Shown here: piece after piece, positions 40,124 through 48,152 of the stretch
Position numbering within the stretch: position 1 is the first letter of the stretch
Layout of the letters: every line of letters begins with the position of its first letter
Origin: Commensalibacter intestini A911
GTDB lineage: Bacteria > Pseudomonadota > Alphaproteobacteria > Acetobacterales > Acetobacteraceae
Reading direction: 5' to 3'
Assembly (NCBI RefSeq): GCF_000231445.1
Contig: NZ_AGFR01000001.1
Location: 1-64,000, forward strand
Length of the DNA: 64,000 bases
Made by a program: the position numbers and the translations under genes
The notes under the pieces: generated by a model
The model's database searches: none
What the model saw: the letters and a program-made list of their open reading frames with translations, nothing else
Told to the model about the DNA's origin: nothing

Positions 40124-41308
40124 ATGGCTGTTCCTCTGATGCAGGCGGTTCGAGTCGGAAGTTATGTTGTGAAACAACATTTAAAAGGCCGCCAGAAATA
40201 TCCGCTGGTTTTGATGTTGGAACCACTATTGCGTTGTAACTTGGCTTGTTCTGGTTGTGGAAAAATTGATTATCCTGCAGAGATCTTGAATCAACGGTTA
40301 AGTGTACAAGAATGCTTGGATGCAGATGCTGAATGTGGTGCACCTGTGGTTGCTGTGGCTGGTGGGGAACCATTGCTACACAAAGACATGCCTAAAATTA
40401 TCCAAGGGTTAATCGCTCGTAAACGGTATGTTTATCTATGTACAAATGGGTTGTTATTAGAAAAGAAAATCGATGATTATAAACCATCTCCATTCTTTTC
40501 TTGGGATATTCATTTGGATGGTGATCAATTAATGCATGACGCTTCTGTTTGCCAAGAAGGTGTTTATGACAGAGCGATTGCTGCGATTAAATTAGCAAAA
40601 TCCAAAGGATTCAGAGTTTCAATTAACTGTACCTTATTTGATGGCACAGATCCGCATCGTGTTGCGGCGTTTTTTGACGAAGTAATGGCTTTGGGTGTTG
40701 ATGGCATTATGACGGCACCTGGTTATGCGTATGAACGTGCACCAGATCAAGAGCATTTCTTGAATCGTCAAAAAACGAAAAAATTGTTCCGTGATATTTT
40801 CCGTTTGGGTAAAGGGCATAAATGGCGCTTTACACAATCACCACTCTTTTTGAACTTTCTTGCAGGGAATGAATCATATCATTGTACGCCTTGGGGAAAA
40901 CCGTTAAAAACAGTGTTTGGTTGGCAACGTCCTTGCTATCTTTTGGGTGAGGGTTATGCAGCGTCTTATGCAGAACTGGTTAATGATACGAACTGGGATT
41001 TATACGGTACTGGCAATTATGCTAAATGTGCGGATTGTATGGTGCATTCAGGATATGAATCAACAGCAGTAAAAGATGCAATTCAACGCCCATGGCATAT
41101 TGCACAAGTTGCATTGATGGGGCCAAAAACCGAAGGGCCAATGGCACCAGAGATTGATTTTTCAAAGCAGCGTCCTGCTGAATATGCTTATACTGAGCAA
41201 GTTGAAGGTTTGATGCAAAAAATTACTGCGAATGCGCCAAGTAAACGGATGACAACCATTCGTCGTGTAAAAACGGTAAAAAAAGAAGAAGCGACTGAAA
41301 ACTCTTAA
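40124..41308 (+). CDS. hpnH: Adenosyl-hopene transferase HpnH (radical SAM)
   Basis: The 394-residue protein has a radical SAM CxxxCxxC (LLRCNLACSGCGKIDYP, about residues 41-57) and the conserved GGEPLLHKDMPKIIQGL motif. HpnH attaches 5'-deoxyadenosine to diploptene, the first step of C35 hopanoid side-chain synthesis. Start ATG 40124 with GGGAGCTG upstream. It runs opposite to the dxs-hpnMIJK unit, from which it is separated by 422 bases, and ends at a strong terminator. Confidence 0.95.
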   Translation: MAVPLMQAVRVGSYVVKQHLKGRQKYPLVLMLEPLLRCNLACSGCGKIDYPAEILNQRLSVQECLDADAECGAPVVAVAGGEPLLHKDMPKIIQGLIARKRYVYLCTNGLLLEKKIDDYKPSPFFSWDIHLDGDQLMHDASVCQEGVYDRAIAAIKLAKSKGFRVSINCTLFDGTDPHRVAAFFDEVMALGVDGIMTAPGYAYERAPDQEHFLNRQKTKKLFRDIFRLGKGHKWRFTQSPLFLNFLAGNESYHCTPWGKPLKTVFGWQRPCYLLGEGYAASYAELVNDTNWDLYGTGNYAKCADCMVHSGYESTAVKDAIQRPWHIAQVALMGPKTEGPMAPEIDFSKQRPAEYAYTEQVEGLMQKITANAPSKRMTTIRRVKTVKKEEATENS

Positions 41309-41336
41309 GTGTCTTGAAGTTACTATTGATTTTGGA

Positions 41337-41367
41337 AACGAGCCTTTATGATGAAGGCTCGTTTTTT
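41337..41367 (+). terminator. Rho-independent terminator of hpnH
   Basis: A 10-bp perfect stem (41337-41346 with 41354-41363) with a seven-base loop runs into six T residues, 29 bases after the hpnH stop. Confidence 0.9.
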
Positions 41368-41420
41368 ATTGTGTTAACGCAAAGAAATAGACCTCAATAC
41401 AACAACGACAGGAGAATCCA

Positions 41421-42200
41421 ATGCACCTAAGAAATAAGTTATTAACTTTATTTGGTTTATGTTCTGTATTAACTGCGTGTGGGCCAAATGAGTATTATGT
41501 GCCAGTCAATAACCAGGTTGGGAATGCACAATTTTTATCGAAAACATCTGACACGGTTAGAGTGGTTGTATCAAATAATCTTCCTGAATTAATTAAAAAA
41601 GCACGAGAGCAAGGGAAAGATTGGTTATTATCTTATAAATCAGCTATGTACATTTTATCAGCGAGAGAATACACGGAGGATCGCTTACAAGCATTAGGGT
41701 ATCATGTTGTTGATACGGGTTCCAAAGCTGGAGGTGTAGGTCATCCGAATGTGATTGCATTAGTTGAGTCTGCGGAAGACCCCAGCAAGGCGCATAATGT
41801 AATTCGAACATGGACGGAACCCAGCTATACGGACACAATGGGCAATCCAACGGCATGGGATACCAAAGCTGTGGCCTATACCATGAAACATATTGATTAT
41901 AAAGTTACCTTGATCAGACCGAATGGCAAAAATAATCCTTTATTTATTTGTAACAATACAGAACTCAGCACCAATTTATGCATTGCTCCTGAACATCCTG
42001 ATAATTATGAAGTTATTTTTACAGGAACAGGATCAATGAGTACAGATGCAAATAATGCAGCATATATTCTAGATCACATTACAACGGCGGTTTGGCATGA
42101 TTATCCTAACATGATGGGGAAATATCAAGTGTTTCTCTATAGCCAACCCCATCCTGAAGTCATCCGTGTTGAACCAGACAGCCCCAAAAAAGGCTCTTAA
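41421..42200 (+). CDS. Lipoprotein of unknown function
   Basis: The 259-residue protein begins with a lipoprotein signal (hydrophobic LLTLFGLCSVLTAC, lipobox L-T-A-C, Cys about residue 20) and should be anchored in the periplasm or outer membrane. The mature part is mixed alpha/beta with three further Cys (two close together in LFICNNTELSTNLCIAPE, about residues 176-187), which may form a disulfide. The sequence carries no motif I recognise. It stands alone between hpnH and aspA with an AGGAG ribosome binding site. Confidence 0.75.
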   Translation: MHLRNKLLTLFGLCSVLTACGPNEYYVPVNNQVGNAQFLSKTSDTVRVVVSNNLPELIKKAREQGKDWLLSYKSAMYILSAREYTEDRLQALGYHVVDTGSKAGGVGHPNVIALVESAEDPSKAHNVIRTWTEPSYTDTMGNPTAWDTKAVAYTMKHIDYKVTLIRPNGKNNPLFICNNTELSTNLCIAPEHPDNYEVIFTGTGSMSTDANNAAYILDHITTAVWHDYPNMMGKYQVFLYSQPHPEVIRVEPDSPKKGS

Positions 42201-42399
42201 TTGTCAGTGCTGTTATATATGTCGTGAAATCGTGCAAGAGAGTTGTGCGATTGTTATTTATTAATGGGAAGTGTTTTCATATTTTTATTTATTTTAATCG
42301 TAAATGAGATCTTACCTGACTTTAAATTTACTTGCCTATTCCTTATTTCTTTTTACCATTAAGGGCTAATTTCGTTTTAATTTTATAAAGGGCATCTTT

Positions 42400-43830
42400 A
42401 TGTCAGAGTTAACATTTCGTACGGAAAAAGATCTTTTGGGGTCATTGGATGTGCCAAGTGACGCATATTATGGTATTCAAACATTAAGAGCGATTAATAA
42501 CTTTCAATTAACAGGTGTTCCTCTGTCCCATTTTGCACATCTTGTGAATGGGTTGGCAATGGTAAAATGGGCTGCTGCGGCTGCTAATCACAAGTTGGGT
42601 TATTTATCAGACCAAAAATATCACGCCATTGAAAAAGCTTGTCAGCGTATTATTCAAGGCGAGTTCCATGATCAATTCCAAGTGGATATGATTCAAGGTG
42701 GGGCTGGGACTTCGACGAATATGAATGCGAATGAAGTCATTGCGAATATTGCTTTAGAAGAAATGGGATATAAAAAAGGTGAATATAAACATCTTCATCC
42801 AAATAATGATGTGAATATGGCGCAATCAACCAATGATGCTTATCCTACGGCTATTCGTGTTGGATTATTGTTGGGATATGATGCTTTATTGGTTTCTGTT
42901 TCTCAATTAAGAGATGCTTTTGCTAAAAAAGGTGAAGAATTTGCGCATGTGATCAAAATGGGACGCACGCAATTACAAGATGCGGTTCCAATGACATTAG
43001 GGCAAGAATTTCGTGCTTTTGCCACGACAATTACCGAAGATTTAGAACGTATGCGTGCGTTGTTCCCAGATGTGCTTTGTGAAGTCAATTTGGGAGGCAC
43101 AGCGATTGGCACGGGGATTAATGCCGATCCACATTATCAAGCCATTGCTGTTGAACATTTGACGCAAATTTCTGGGCATAAATTAATACCAGCAACAGAT
43201 TTGATTGAGGCAACCTCTGATATGGGGGCGTTTGTATTGCTTTCTGGAATGTTAAAGCGTACTGCGGTTAAATTATCTAAAATTTGTAATGATTTAAGAT
43301 TGTTATCCAGTGGCCCAAGAGCTGGGATTAATGAAATTAATCTTCCTGCCAGACAACCTGGAAGCTCTATTATGCCAGGTAAAGTCAATCCTGTGATTCC
43401 AGAGGCTGTGAATCAAGTGGCTTTTACGGTGATTGGTAATGATCTGGCATTAACGTTAGCTGCAGAAGGTGGACAATTACAGTTGAACGTAATGGAACCG
43501 TTGATTGCTTATAAAACGATGAGCTCTATTACCTTATTAATGCGTGCGATGGATATGTTAAGAGAGCTTTGTATTGATGGGATTACCGCCAATGTAGAGC
43601 ATTGTAAAAATCTTGTTGAACATTCTATTGGTTTGGTAACAGCGTTGAATCCTTATATTGGTTATGAGAACGCAACCCGTATTGCGCGTATTGCATTAGA
43701 GACAGGTAAGGGGGTGTTAGAGCTGGTTCGTGAAGAAAAATTATTGAGCGAAAGTGAACTCGAAAAAATCTTAAAACCTGAAAATATGATTGCTCCACAT
43801 TTGGAGCTATCTGATTTATCCAAACACTAA
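42400..43830 (+). CDS. aspA: Aspartate ammonia-lyase
   Basis: The 476-residue protein is of the fumarase/aspartase superfamily: GAGTSTNMNANEVIAN, NDAYPTAIRV, and the signature GSSIMPGKVNPVIPE (about residues 324-338) with the catalytic Ser loop. The N-terminal LLGSLDVPSDAYYGIQTLRAINNF fits aspartase better than fumarase. It reversibly converts aspartate to fumarate and ammonia. It has an AAAGGGC ribosome binding site and is followed by two hairpins before the next gene. Confidence 0.92.
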   Translation: MSELTFRTEKDLLGSLDVPSDAYYGIQTLRAINNFQLTGVPLSHFAHLVNGLAMVKWAAAAANHKLGYLSDQKYHAIEKACQRIIQGEFHDQFQVDMIQGGAGTSTNMNANEVIANIALEEMGYKKGEYKHLHPNNDVNMAQSTNDAYPTAIRVGLLLGYDALLVSVSQLRDAFAKKGEEFAHVIKMGRTQLQDAVPMTLGQEFRAFATTITEDLERMRALFPDVLCEVNLGGTAIGTGINADPHYQAIAVEHLTQISGHKLIPATDLIEATSDMGAFVLLSGMLKRTAVKLSKICNDLRLLSSGPRAGINEINLPARQPGSSIMPGKVNPVIPEAVNQVAFTVIGNDLALTLAAEGGQLQLNVMEPLIAYKTMSSITLLMRAMDMLRELCIDGITANVEHCKNLVEHSIGLVTALNPYIGYENATRIARIALETGKGVLELVREEKLLSESELEKILKPENMIAPHLELSDLSKH

Positions 43831-43860
43831 AATTGAGATTTATGATATAATCTGTCCATT

Positions 43861-43912
43861 CTATCCTTTGTTTTGTAAACTAGTCAAAGTAAGGGATAGA
43901 TATCTGTTTTTT
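43861..43912 (+). terminator. Possible aspA terminator
   Basis: An imperfect stem (six bases at 43861-43866 with 43894-43899, extended by TTTG/CAAA across a bulge) is followed by a run of six T at 43907-43912. It lies 30 bases after the aspA stop codon. Confidence 0.45.
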
Positions 43913-43943
43913 ATCGATATGTTTTGATAAAAGTTATATTTTA

Positions 43944-43982
43944 TAAGGAAACTATGTATATAGTTCCTTATTGCTGTTTTTT
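43944..43982 (+). promoter_or_regulatory. Terminator-like leader hairpin before the CNNM/CBS gene
   Basis: A stem with one bulged A (43944-43955 with 43960-43970) is followed by TTGC and a run of six T ending at 43982, only 21 bases before the ATG at 44004. Its position in the leader rather than behind aspA suggests transcription attenuation of the downstream metal-transporter-like gene. A second terminator for aspA is the alternative. Confidence 0.45.
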
Positions 43983-44003
43983 GGATCAGGTTAGTATCAA
44001 TTT

Positions 44004-45293
44004 ATGATTATCTCTATTGTTATTATTTTATGTTTAATTTTTCTGAATGGTATGTTTGCCATGGGGGAGTTAGCATTAATTTCTAGCCGAAAAACACGTT
44101 TGGTCACGATGCAACGTCAAGGAGTGCGTGGGGCTGATCGTGCGATCCGTTTGATGGACGATCCTCAAAGTTTCCTACCCACGATTCAAATAGGAATTAC
44201 GATTGTTTCTATCTTTGAAGGGGCTTTCGGAGGGGCAAGGATTGAAGCATCTTTAAGTCATTGGCTAAGTACAGTGCCTGTGGTCGGGCCATTTGCTGAT
44301 GATTTGTCTATTTTTATTGTTGTCTTAGCCATTACGTTTTTTATGTTAGTTTTCGGTGAATTAGTGCCAAAACAATTGGCTTTACAAGATCCTGAAGCTA
44401 TTGCGGTTAAATTAGCCAGAACGTTTGAAATTATGTCTAAGATTGCAGCACCAGGTGTGTGGATCTTGGGTAAATGTTCAGAGGCCATTTTAAAACTACT
44501 ACGTCGTCATAAAAATGTTCGTATGGCAGTCAGTGAAGAAGAGTTGCGTGCTTATATTGCTGAAGGTGCTCAGGCTGGGATTTTAGAAGTTGAAGAACGA
44601 AATATGATTGAACGCTTGCTGCGTTTGGCAGATCGTCCAGTCAGAGCGTTAATGAGACCGAGAAATGAGATCGTATGGGTTGATCGTTCGACTTCCGCGC
44701 AAGAGCTGAAAAAGATTTTATTAAATGTGCAACATACGCGTTTGGTTGTTTGTGAAGGCGGTATTGATAATCCGTTGGGGATTATTTCAGCCAACGATGT
44801 TTTAACTATGTTGTTACAAGGTAAAGAGCTTTCTATTGATGCATGCTTACAGCTTCCGTTGGTGGTTCCAGATAGTATGTCTGCGTTGGATGCCTTGGAA
44901 CGCTTGAGAGCAGATGTTCTAGGGGTTGTCTTGGTATTGGATGAGTATGGTTCTTTTGAGGGGATTATTACCGCATCCGATATTTTCAAAGCAATCGTTG
45001 GCGAAGTGAATCAGCCTTTGGATGCGCCTCGTTTAGAATCTGGGATGCTTAATGAGTATGTGCTAGATGGTACAACTTTGGTTGATGGCGTAAAGGATCA
45101 GCTTAATTTAGATGATCTTCCTGGTGAGGGCAGTTATCATACATTAGGTGGATTAATTCTTGCTCTATTACGTCGAGTTCCAGTAACAGGAGATAAAGTG
45201 GTTTTTTCTGGTTGGTTATTTGAGGTCATGGAAATGGAAGGACGACGAGTAACAAGGGTTAAAGCCAGTAGACAGGCTGTTGCACAAAATTAA
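44004..45293 (+). CDS. Hemolysin-family CNNM/CBS-domain membrane protein
   Basis: The 429-residue protein has an N-terminal DUF21/CNNM membrane domain with four hydrophobic segments (about residues 1-25, 55-80, 90-115, 125-150). A pair of CBS domains follows (about 205-325, including MRPRNEIVWVDR and GVVLVLDEYGSFEGIITASDI), then a C-terminal CorC_HlyC domain (about 340-425). Such proteins are linked to Mg2+/Co2+ efflux or homeostasis; the hemolysin name is historical. It has a structured leader and a bidirectional terminator. Confidence 0.9.
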   Translation: MIISIVIILCLIFLNGMFAMGELALISSRKTRLVTMQRQGVRGADRAIRLMDDPQSFLPTIQIGITIVSIFEGAFGGARIEASLSHWLSTVPVVGPFADDLSIFIVVLAITFFMLVFGELVPKQLALQDPEAIAVKLARTFEIMSKIAAPGVWILGKCSEAILKLLRRHKNVRMAVSEEELRAYIAEGAQAGILEVEERNMIERLLRLADRPVRALMRPRNEIVWVDRSTSAQELKKILLNVQHTRLVVCEGGIDNPLGIISANDVLTMLLQGKELSIDACLQLPLVVPDSMSALDALERLRADVLGVVLVLDEYGSFEGIITASDIFKAIVGEVNQPLDAPRLESGMLNEYVLDGTTLVDGVKDQLNLDDLPGEGSYHTLGGLILALLRRVPVTGDKVVFSGWLFEVMEMEGRRVTRVKASRQAVAQN

Positions 45294-45315
45294 ATAGATT
45301 AGGTCTTATGATGAT

Positions 45316-45355
45316 AAAAAAAAGGCTTTCCTTTGGTTTAAAAGGAAAGCCTTTT
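45316..45355. terminator. Bidirectional terminator between convergent genes
   Basis: A perfect 15-bp stem (45320-45334 with 45341-45355) has A runs on its left and T on its right, so it can stop transcripts from the CNNM gene and, in the other direction, from the lytic transglycosylase gene that ends at 45359. Confidence 0.88.
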
Positions 45356-45358
45356 GAT

Positions 45359-47233
45359 TTAGTGGATCGTTACTGCTTTCATAACGTTTTGTTCATCATC
45401 AAAACAAGGCCACTCATTTTGTGCGAGAGTGTGTAATGATGGTCTGGGAAGATGAAGTTCGTTCGAGTAAATCCATAAGTAAGTTAAGGCACGATGAAGA
45501 TAGTTTCTGGTTTCTGGTAATGGAATTGATTCCATAAATAACAGAGGGTCACCTTGATGATCTGTTATTTCTAGCCATTTGCCAATCATTGATGGCCCAG
45601 CATTATAGCTGGCAAGCATATGAAGTAAGTTGCCATTTTTAGCATCTGTTTTATGGGTAAGATCATCTAGATGAAGTAAATAGAGTTGACCGATTTCCAA
45701 ATTCAGTGCTGCATTTTTAAGGTCTGTAGGCTGTGTTAACGTTACATTATCTTGATCTTTGACAATATATCGAGCCGTGACAGGCATAATTTGCATTAAA
45801 CCCATAGCACCATTTTGAGAGGTTGCTTTGCTGTTAAAATTAGATTCTAATCGGGTTAACGCATAAACAAGTGCAGGATTCATTTTGAAGCCATGTCTAG
45901 GCTTTAGATTAGGAATAGGTAAAGCAACGTTGCTTTTAATGGTTTCATCATGATGGGTAAGGATTGTCTGTAATTGGTCAGATAATCCATTGAAATGAGT
46001 GGCTTTTGCAACAAGCTGTATTGAACGTGATAGGGCTAAATTATGATTGCTTTGCATCCATAATTGTCTGAGAACAGTTTCAGCTCTATCGTTTTCTCCA
46101 ACTTGTAATAGAGCGAAAAAACGTTTTCCTAGCGGTGTATCTTCAACCGTACTGATATCAACATTACTCGCCGTATCAGAGGGAGAAGGTTGCGCGGATA
46201 GGTTTTGTTTATTCTCTTGTAGGGTTTCTTGGGCTAAAATACCATAAAATGTTAACGGTGTATTTGCAGCCTTATGTAGCCATGCCTGATAACCACGGGA
46301 GTCATGTGCTTGTAAACGTGTGCGCGCAGCCCAGAAAAAGCATCCTGATTGAATGTGGGATGAGGTTATATCTGAATGAGAGGCTTTTGAAAAAAGGTAA
46401 AAAGCCAAGTCATTATTATTTTGTTTCCATGCGACCAAACCAGCGATATAGCCTGCTAGAGCAACGCGACCTTTAGAAAGCGAAAAGGCTTTTTGTGCAA
46501 TTTGCAAGGCGCCATTATCTTGACCGATGGCAAAGAGTTGTTGTGCAATTTCTGCTTGTAATTGTGCGGCATATAAATCAGTCATGCCAGGTGTTTTATC
46601 AATAAGATGTAGAGCACTTTGTGCGCCTTTGAGACCTAAAGTGCTTCTAGTATAAATGGTTCGATCTAGTAAAGGATTTCTTTTAAATGGGGAGTTAATA
46701 GGATCTGCTTCTGTGGGTATTGGCAAAGATGCTTGTGAAACATTTGTTTTTAAGACAGGAAATGCATGATCGGCAGGCACTGTTGTTGTGCTAGTGGGAG
46801 TTAAACTTGACAATTTTTTGATGATCTCAGGAGAGTCAGCATAAGTTGGAAAGTTCTTTAACCATAGACTAAGTTGCCCCTTATTTGGGGTGAAAAGAGG
46901 GTTAAGATAACGCTCGGCTAGAATATCGCCAAGCAACAAGTTGTCTGAAAGGTTAACCGTTTCAGACTGAGCTGTTGTGAAGTCCCCTTGACGTTGCAAG
47001 TCAAATATGTGGCGAACACGCCGAGCATCCAACGCATCTAATGGGCGAGGAAGCCGAAGCGAACTGCCATTCCCGCTCGATGAAGGACGAGAAGTTGAAA
47101 CAGTTGCTTCTTCATATTGATCTTGTTGTTTAGGTGTTTGTGCTCGAGTAGAGATCGAAACACCGACAAACAAAGTTGCACTGACTACTAAAGCCCGCAC
47201 AACCGCAGGGGAGATAGAATGTATCTCTTGCAT
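45359..47233 (-). CDS. Soluble lytic murein transglycosylase (Slt-like)
   Basis: The 624-residue protein has an N-terminal signal-like segment (residues about 8-30), a long alpha-helical superhelix with degenerate TPR-like repeats (about 60-420) and a C-terminal SLT catalytic domain. The catalytic domain shows MNPALVYALTRLESNFNSKATSQNGAMGLMQIMP, with the catalytic Glu in RLESNF, and MLASYNAGPSMIGKWL. It cleaves peptidoglycan with 1,6-anhydro ring formation in the periplasm. The ATG at 47233 is plausible; the signal sequence is not textbook. Confidence 0.9.
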   Translation of the reverse strand: MQEIHSISPAVVRALVVSATLFVGVSISTRAQTPKQQDQYEEATVSTSRPSSSGNGSSLRLPRPLDALDARRVRHIFDLQRQGDFTTAQSETVNLSDNLLLGDILAERYLNPLFTPNKGQLSLWLKNFPTYADSPEIIKKLSSLTPTSTTTVPADHAFPVLKTNVSQASLPIPTEADPINSPFKRNPLLDRTIYTRSTLGLKGAQSALHLIDKTPGMTDLYAAQLQAEIAQQLFAIGQDNGALQIAQKAFSLSKGRVALAGYIAGLVAWKQNNNDLAFYLFSKASHSDITSSHIQSGCFFWAARTRLQAHDSRGYQAWLHKAANTPLTFYGILAQETLQENKQNLSAQPSPSDTASNVDISTVEDTPLGKRFFALLQVGENDRAETVLRQLWMQSNHNLALSRSIQLVAKATHFNGLSDQLQTILTHHDETIKSNVALPIPNLKPRHGFKMNPALVYALTRLESNFNSKATSQNGAMGLMQIMPVTARYIVKDQDNVTLTQPTDLKNAALNLEIGQLYLLHLDDLTHKTDAKNGNLLHMLASYNAGPSMIGKWLEITDHQGDPLLFMESIPLPETRNYLHRALTYLWIYSNELHLPRPSLHTLAQNEWPCFDDEQNVMKAVTIH

Positions 47234-47330
47234 AATGGCTTGAATCTAAACTGTTAATCAAAGAAATCAAGTTTTTATTTGAATAGATGAGTAACATTTT
47301 TAAGATATGGCTAATGAATCAAAGACTTAA

Positions 47331-48092
47331 CTAGGTGAAATTTATATTAGCTTCATTGAATGCATTACGGATGCGTAAAAGATCCAGCCAAGTTTCTTGT
47401 CTAAATTTAGCGCTAGCTTGGATTTGTGAAGGATGTCGCAACGGAAATAATTGTAGGGTAATATGGCTATTAGGTAGATGAATCGTATGCCATTTTCCTT
47501 GTAGTTGGCTGAGTGGTGTTGAAGTTTGCGTTAACGTCCGTGCTGGTAGTGTTCCAATGCTGAGAACGAATTTAGGTTTGTAGAGTTCTAAAGCTTTATA
47601 TAAAAAAGGTAAGCATGTATTCAGCTCTGAATTAGAGAGTTGTCTTCCTCCTGGTGGACGCCAAGGAATAATCGGCATGCGAAAGCATTGTTCTAGAGGA
47701 ATTTTAATGCTGTTAAGCATTTGAGTTAACCAGAATTCTGACTGACCAAAGAAAACTTGTCCGCTACGATCCTCATCTGCATCAGGAACTTCACCAATGA
47801 TAAAAATAGGTGCTTGTGGATTTCCCTTTGGTAAAACAGAGTGCATTGCCGTATGATGTAATGGATACTCTTTAAAAGAAGCAATGGCTTGGCAAATTTC
47901 GTCTATGTTTTTTGCTTGTAAGGAATAATTTTGATGGTTTAAAAGAGGCTTGCTATGAGGAGAAGAGGTTTTTATAACAGGATTAATAGGTGTTGACTTT
48001 ACATTATCCAAATGGTTTGTACATAAGGAGGTAAGGGTTTCATCAACGCCCCATTCTGAATAAAGATTTAAAAGAGATACATGATCAAACAT
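47331..48092 (-). CDS. Divergent uracil-DNA glycosylase family protein
   Basis: The 253-residue protein has the family-4-type UDG layout: IIGEVPDADEDRSGQVFFG (residues 99-116, motif 1), IPWRPPGGRQLSNSE (142-156) and LFPLRHPSQIQAS near the C-terminus (motif 2). In usual family members motif 1 reads GEAPGxxED; here it is GEVPD. The N-terminal Cys pair and the Cys before RPP that hold the iron-sulfur cluster are absent (EYPL at 75-78, W144); only C160 remains. It may be a cluster-free uracil glycosylase or have altered specificity. It diverges from the TPR gene. Confidence 0.8.
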   Translation of the reverse strand: MFDHVSLLNLYSEWGVDETLTSLCTNHLDNVKSTPINPVIKTSSPHSKPLLNHQNYSLQAKNIDEICQAIASFKEYPLHHTAMHSVLPKGNPQAPIFIIGEVPDADEDRSGQVFFGQSEFWLTQMLNSIKIPLEQCFRMPIIPWRPPGGRQLSNSELNTCLPFLYKALELYKPKFVLSIGTLPARTLTQTSTPLSQLQGKWHTIHLPNSHITLQLFPLRHPSQIQASAKFRQETWLDLLRIRNAFNEANINFT

Positions 48093-48152
48093 ATTGGGTG
48101 ACGATCAATCTTAAGATTGTTAAAGATCCTGCTTATTGAAAAGATATACATT

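Noticed and set aside
44570-44989. 139-codon minus-strand frame inside the CNNM gene
   Set aside because: It is antisense to the CBS domains and low in complexity; a shadow of the real gene.
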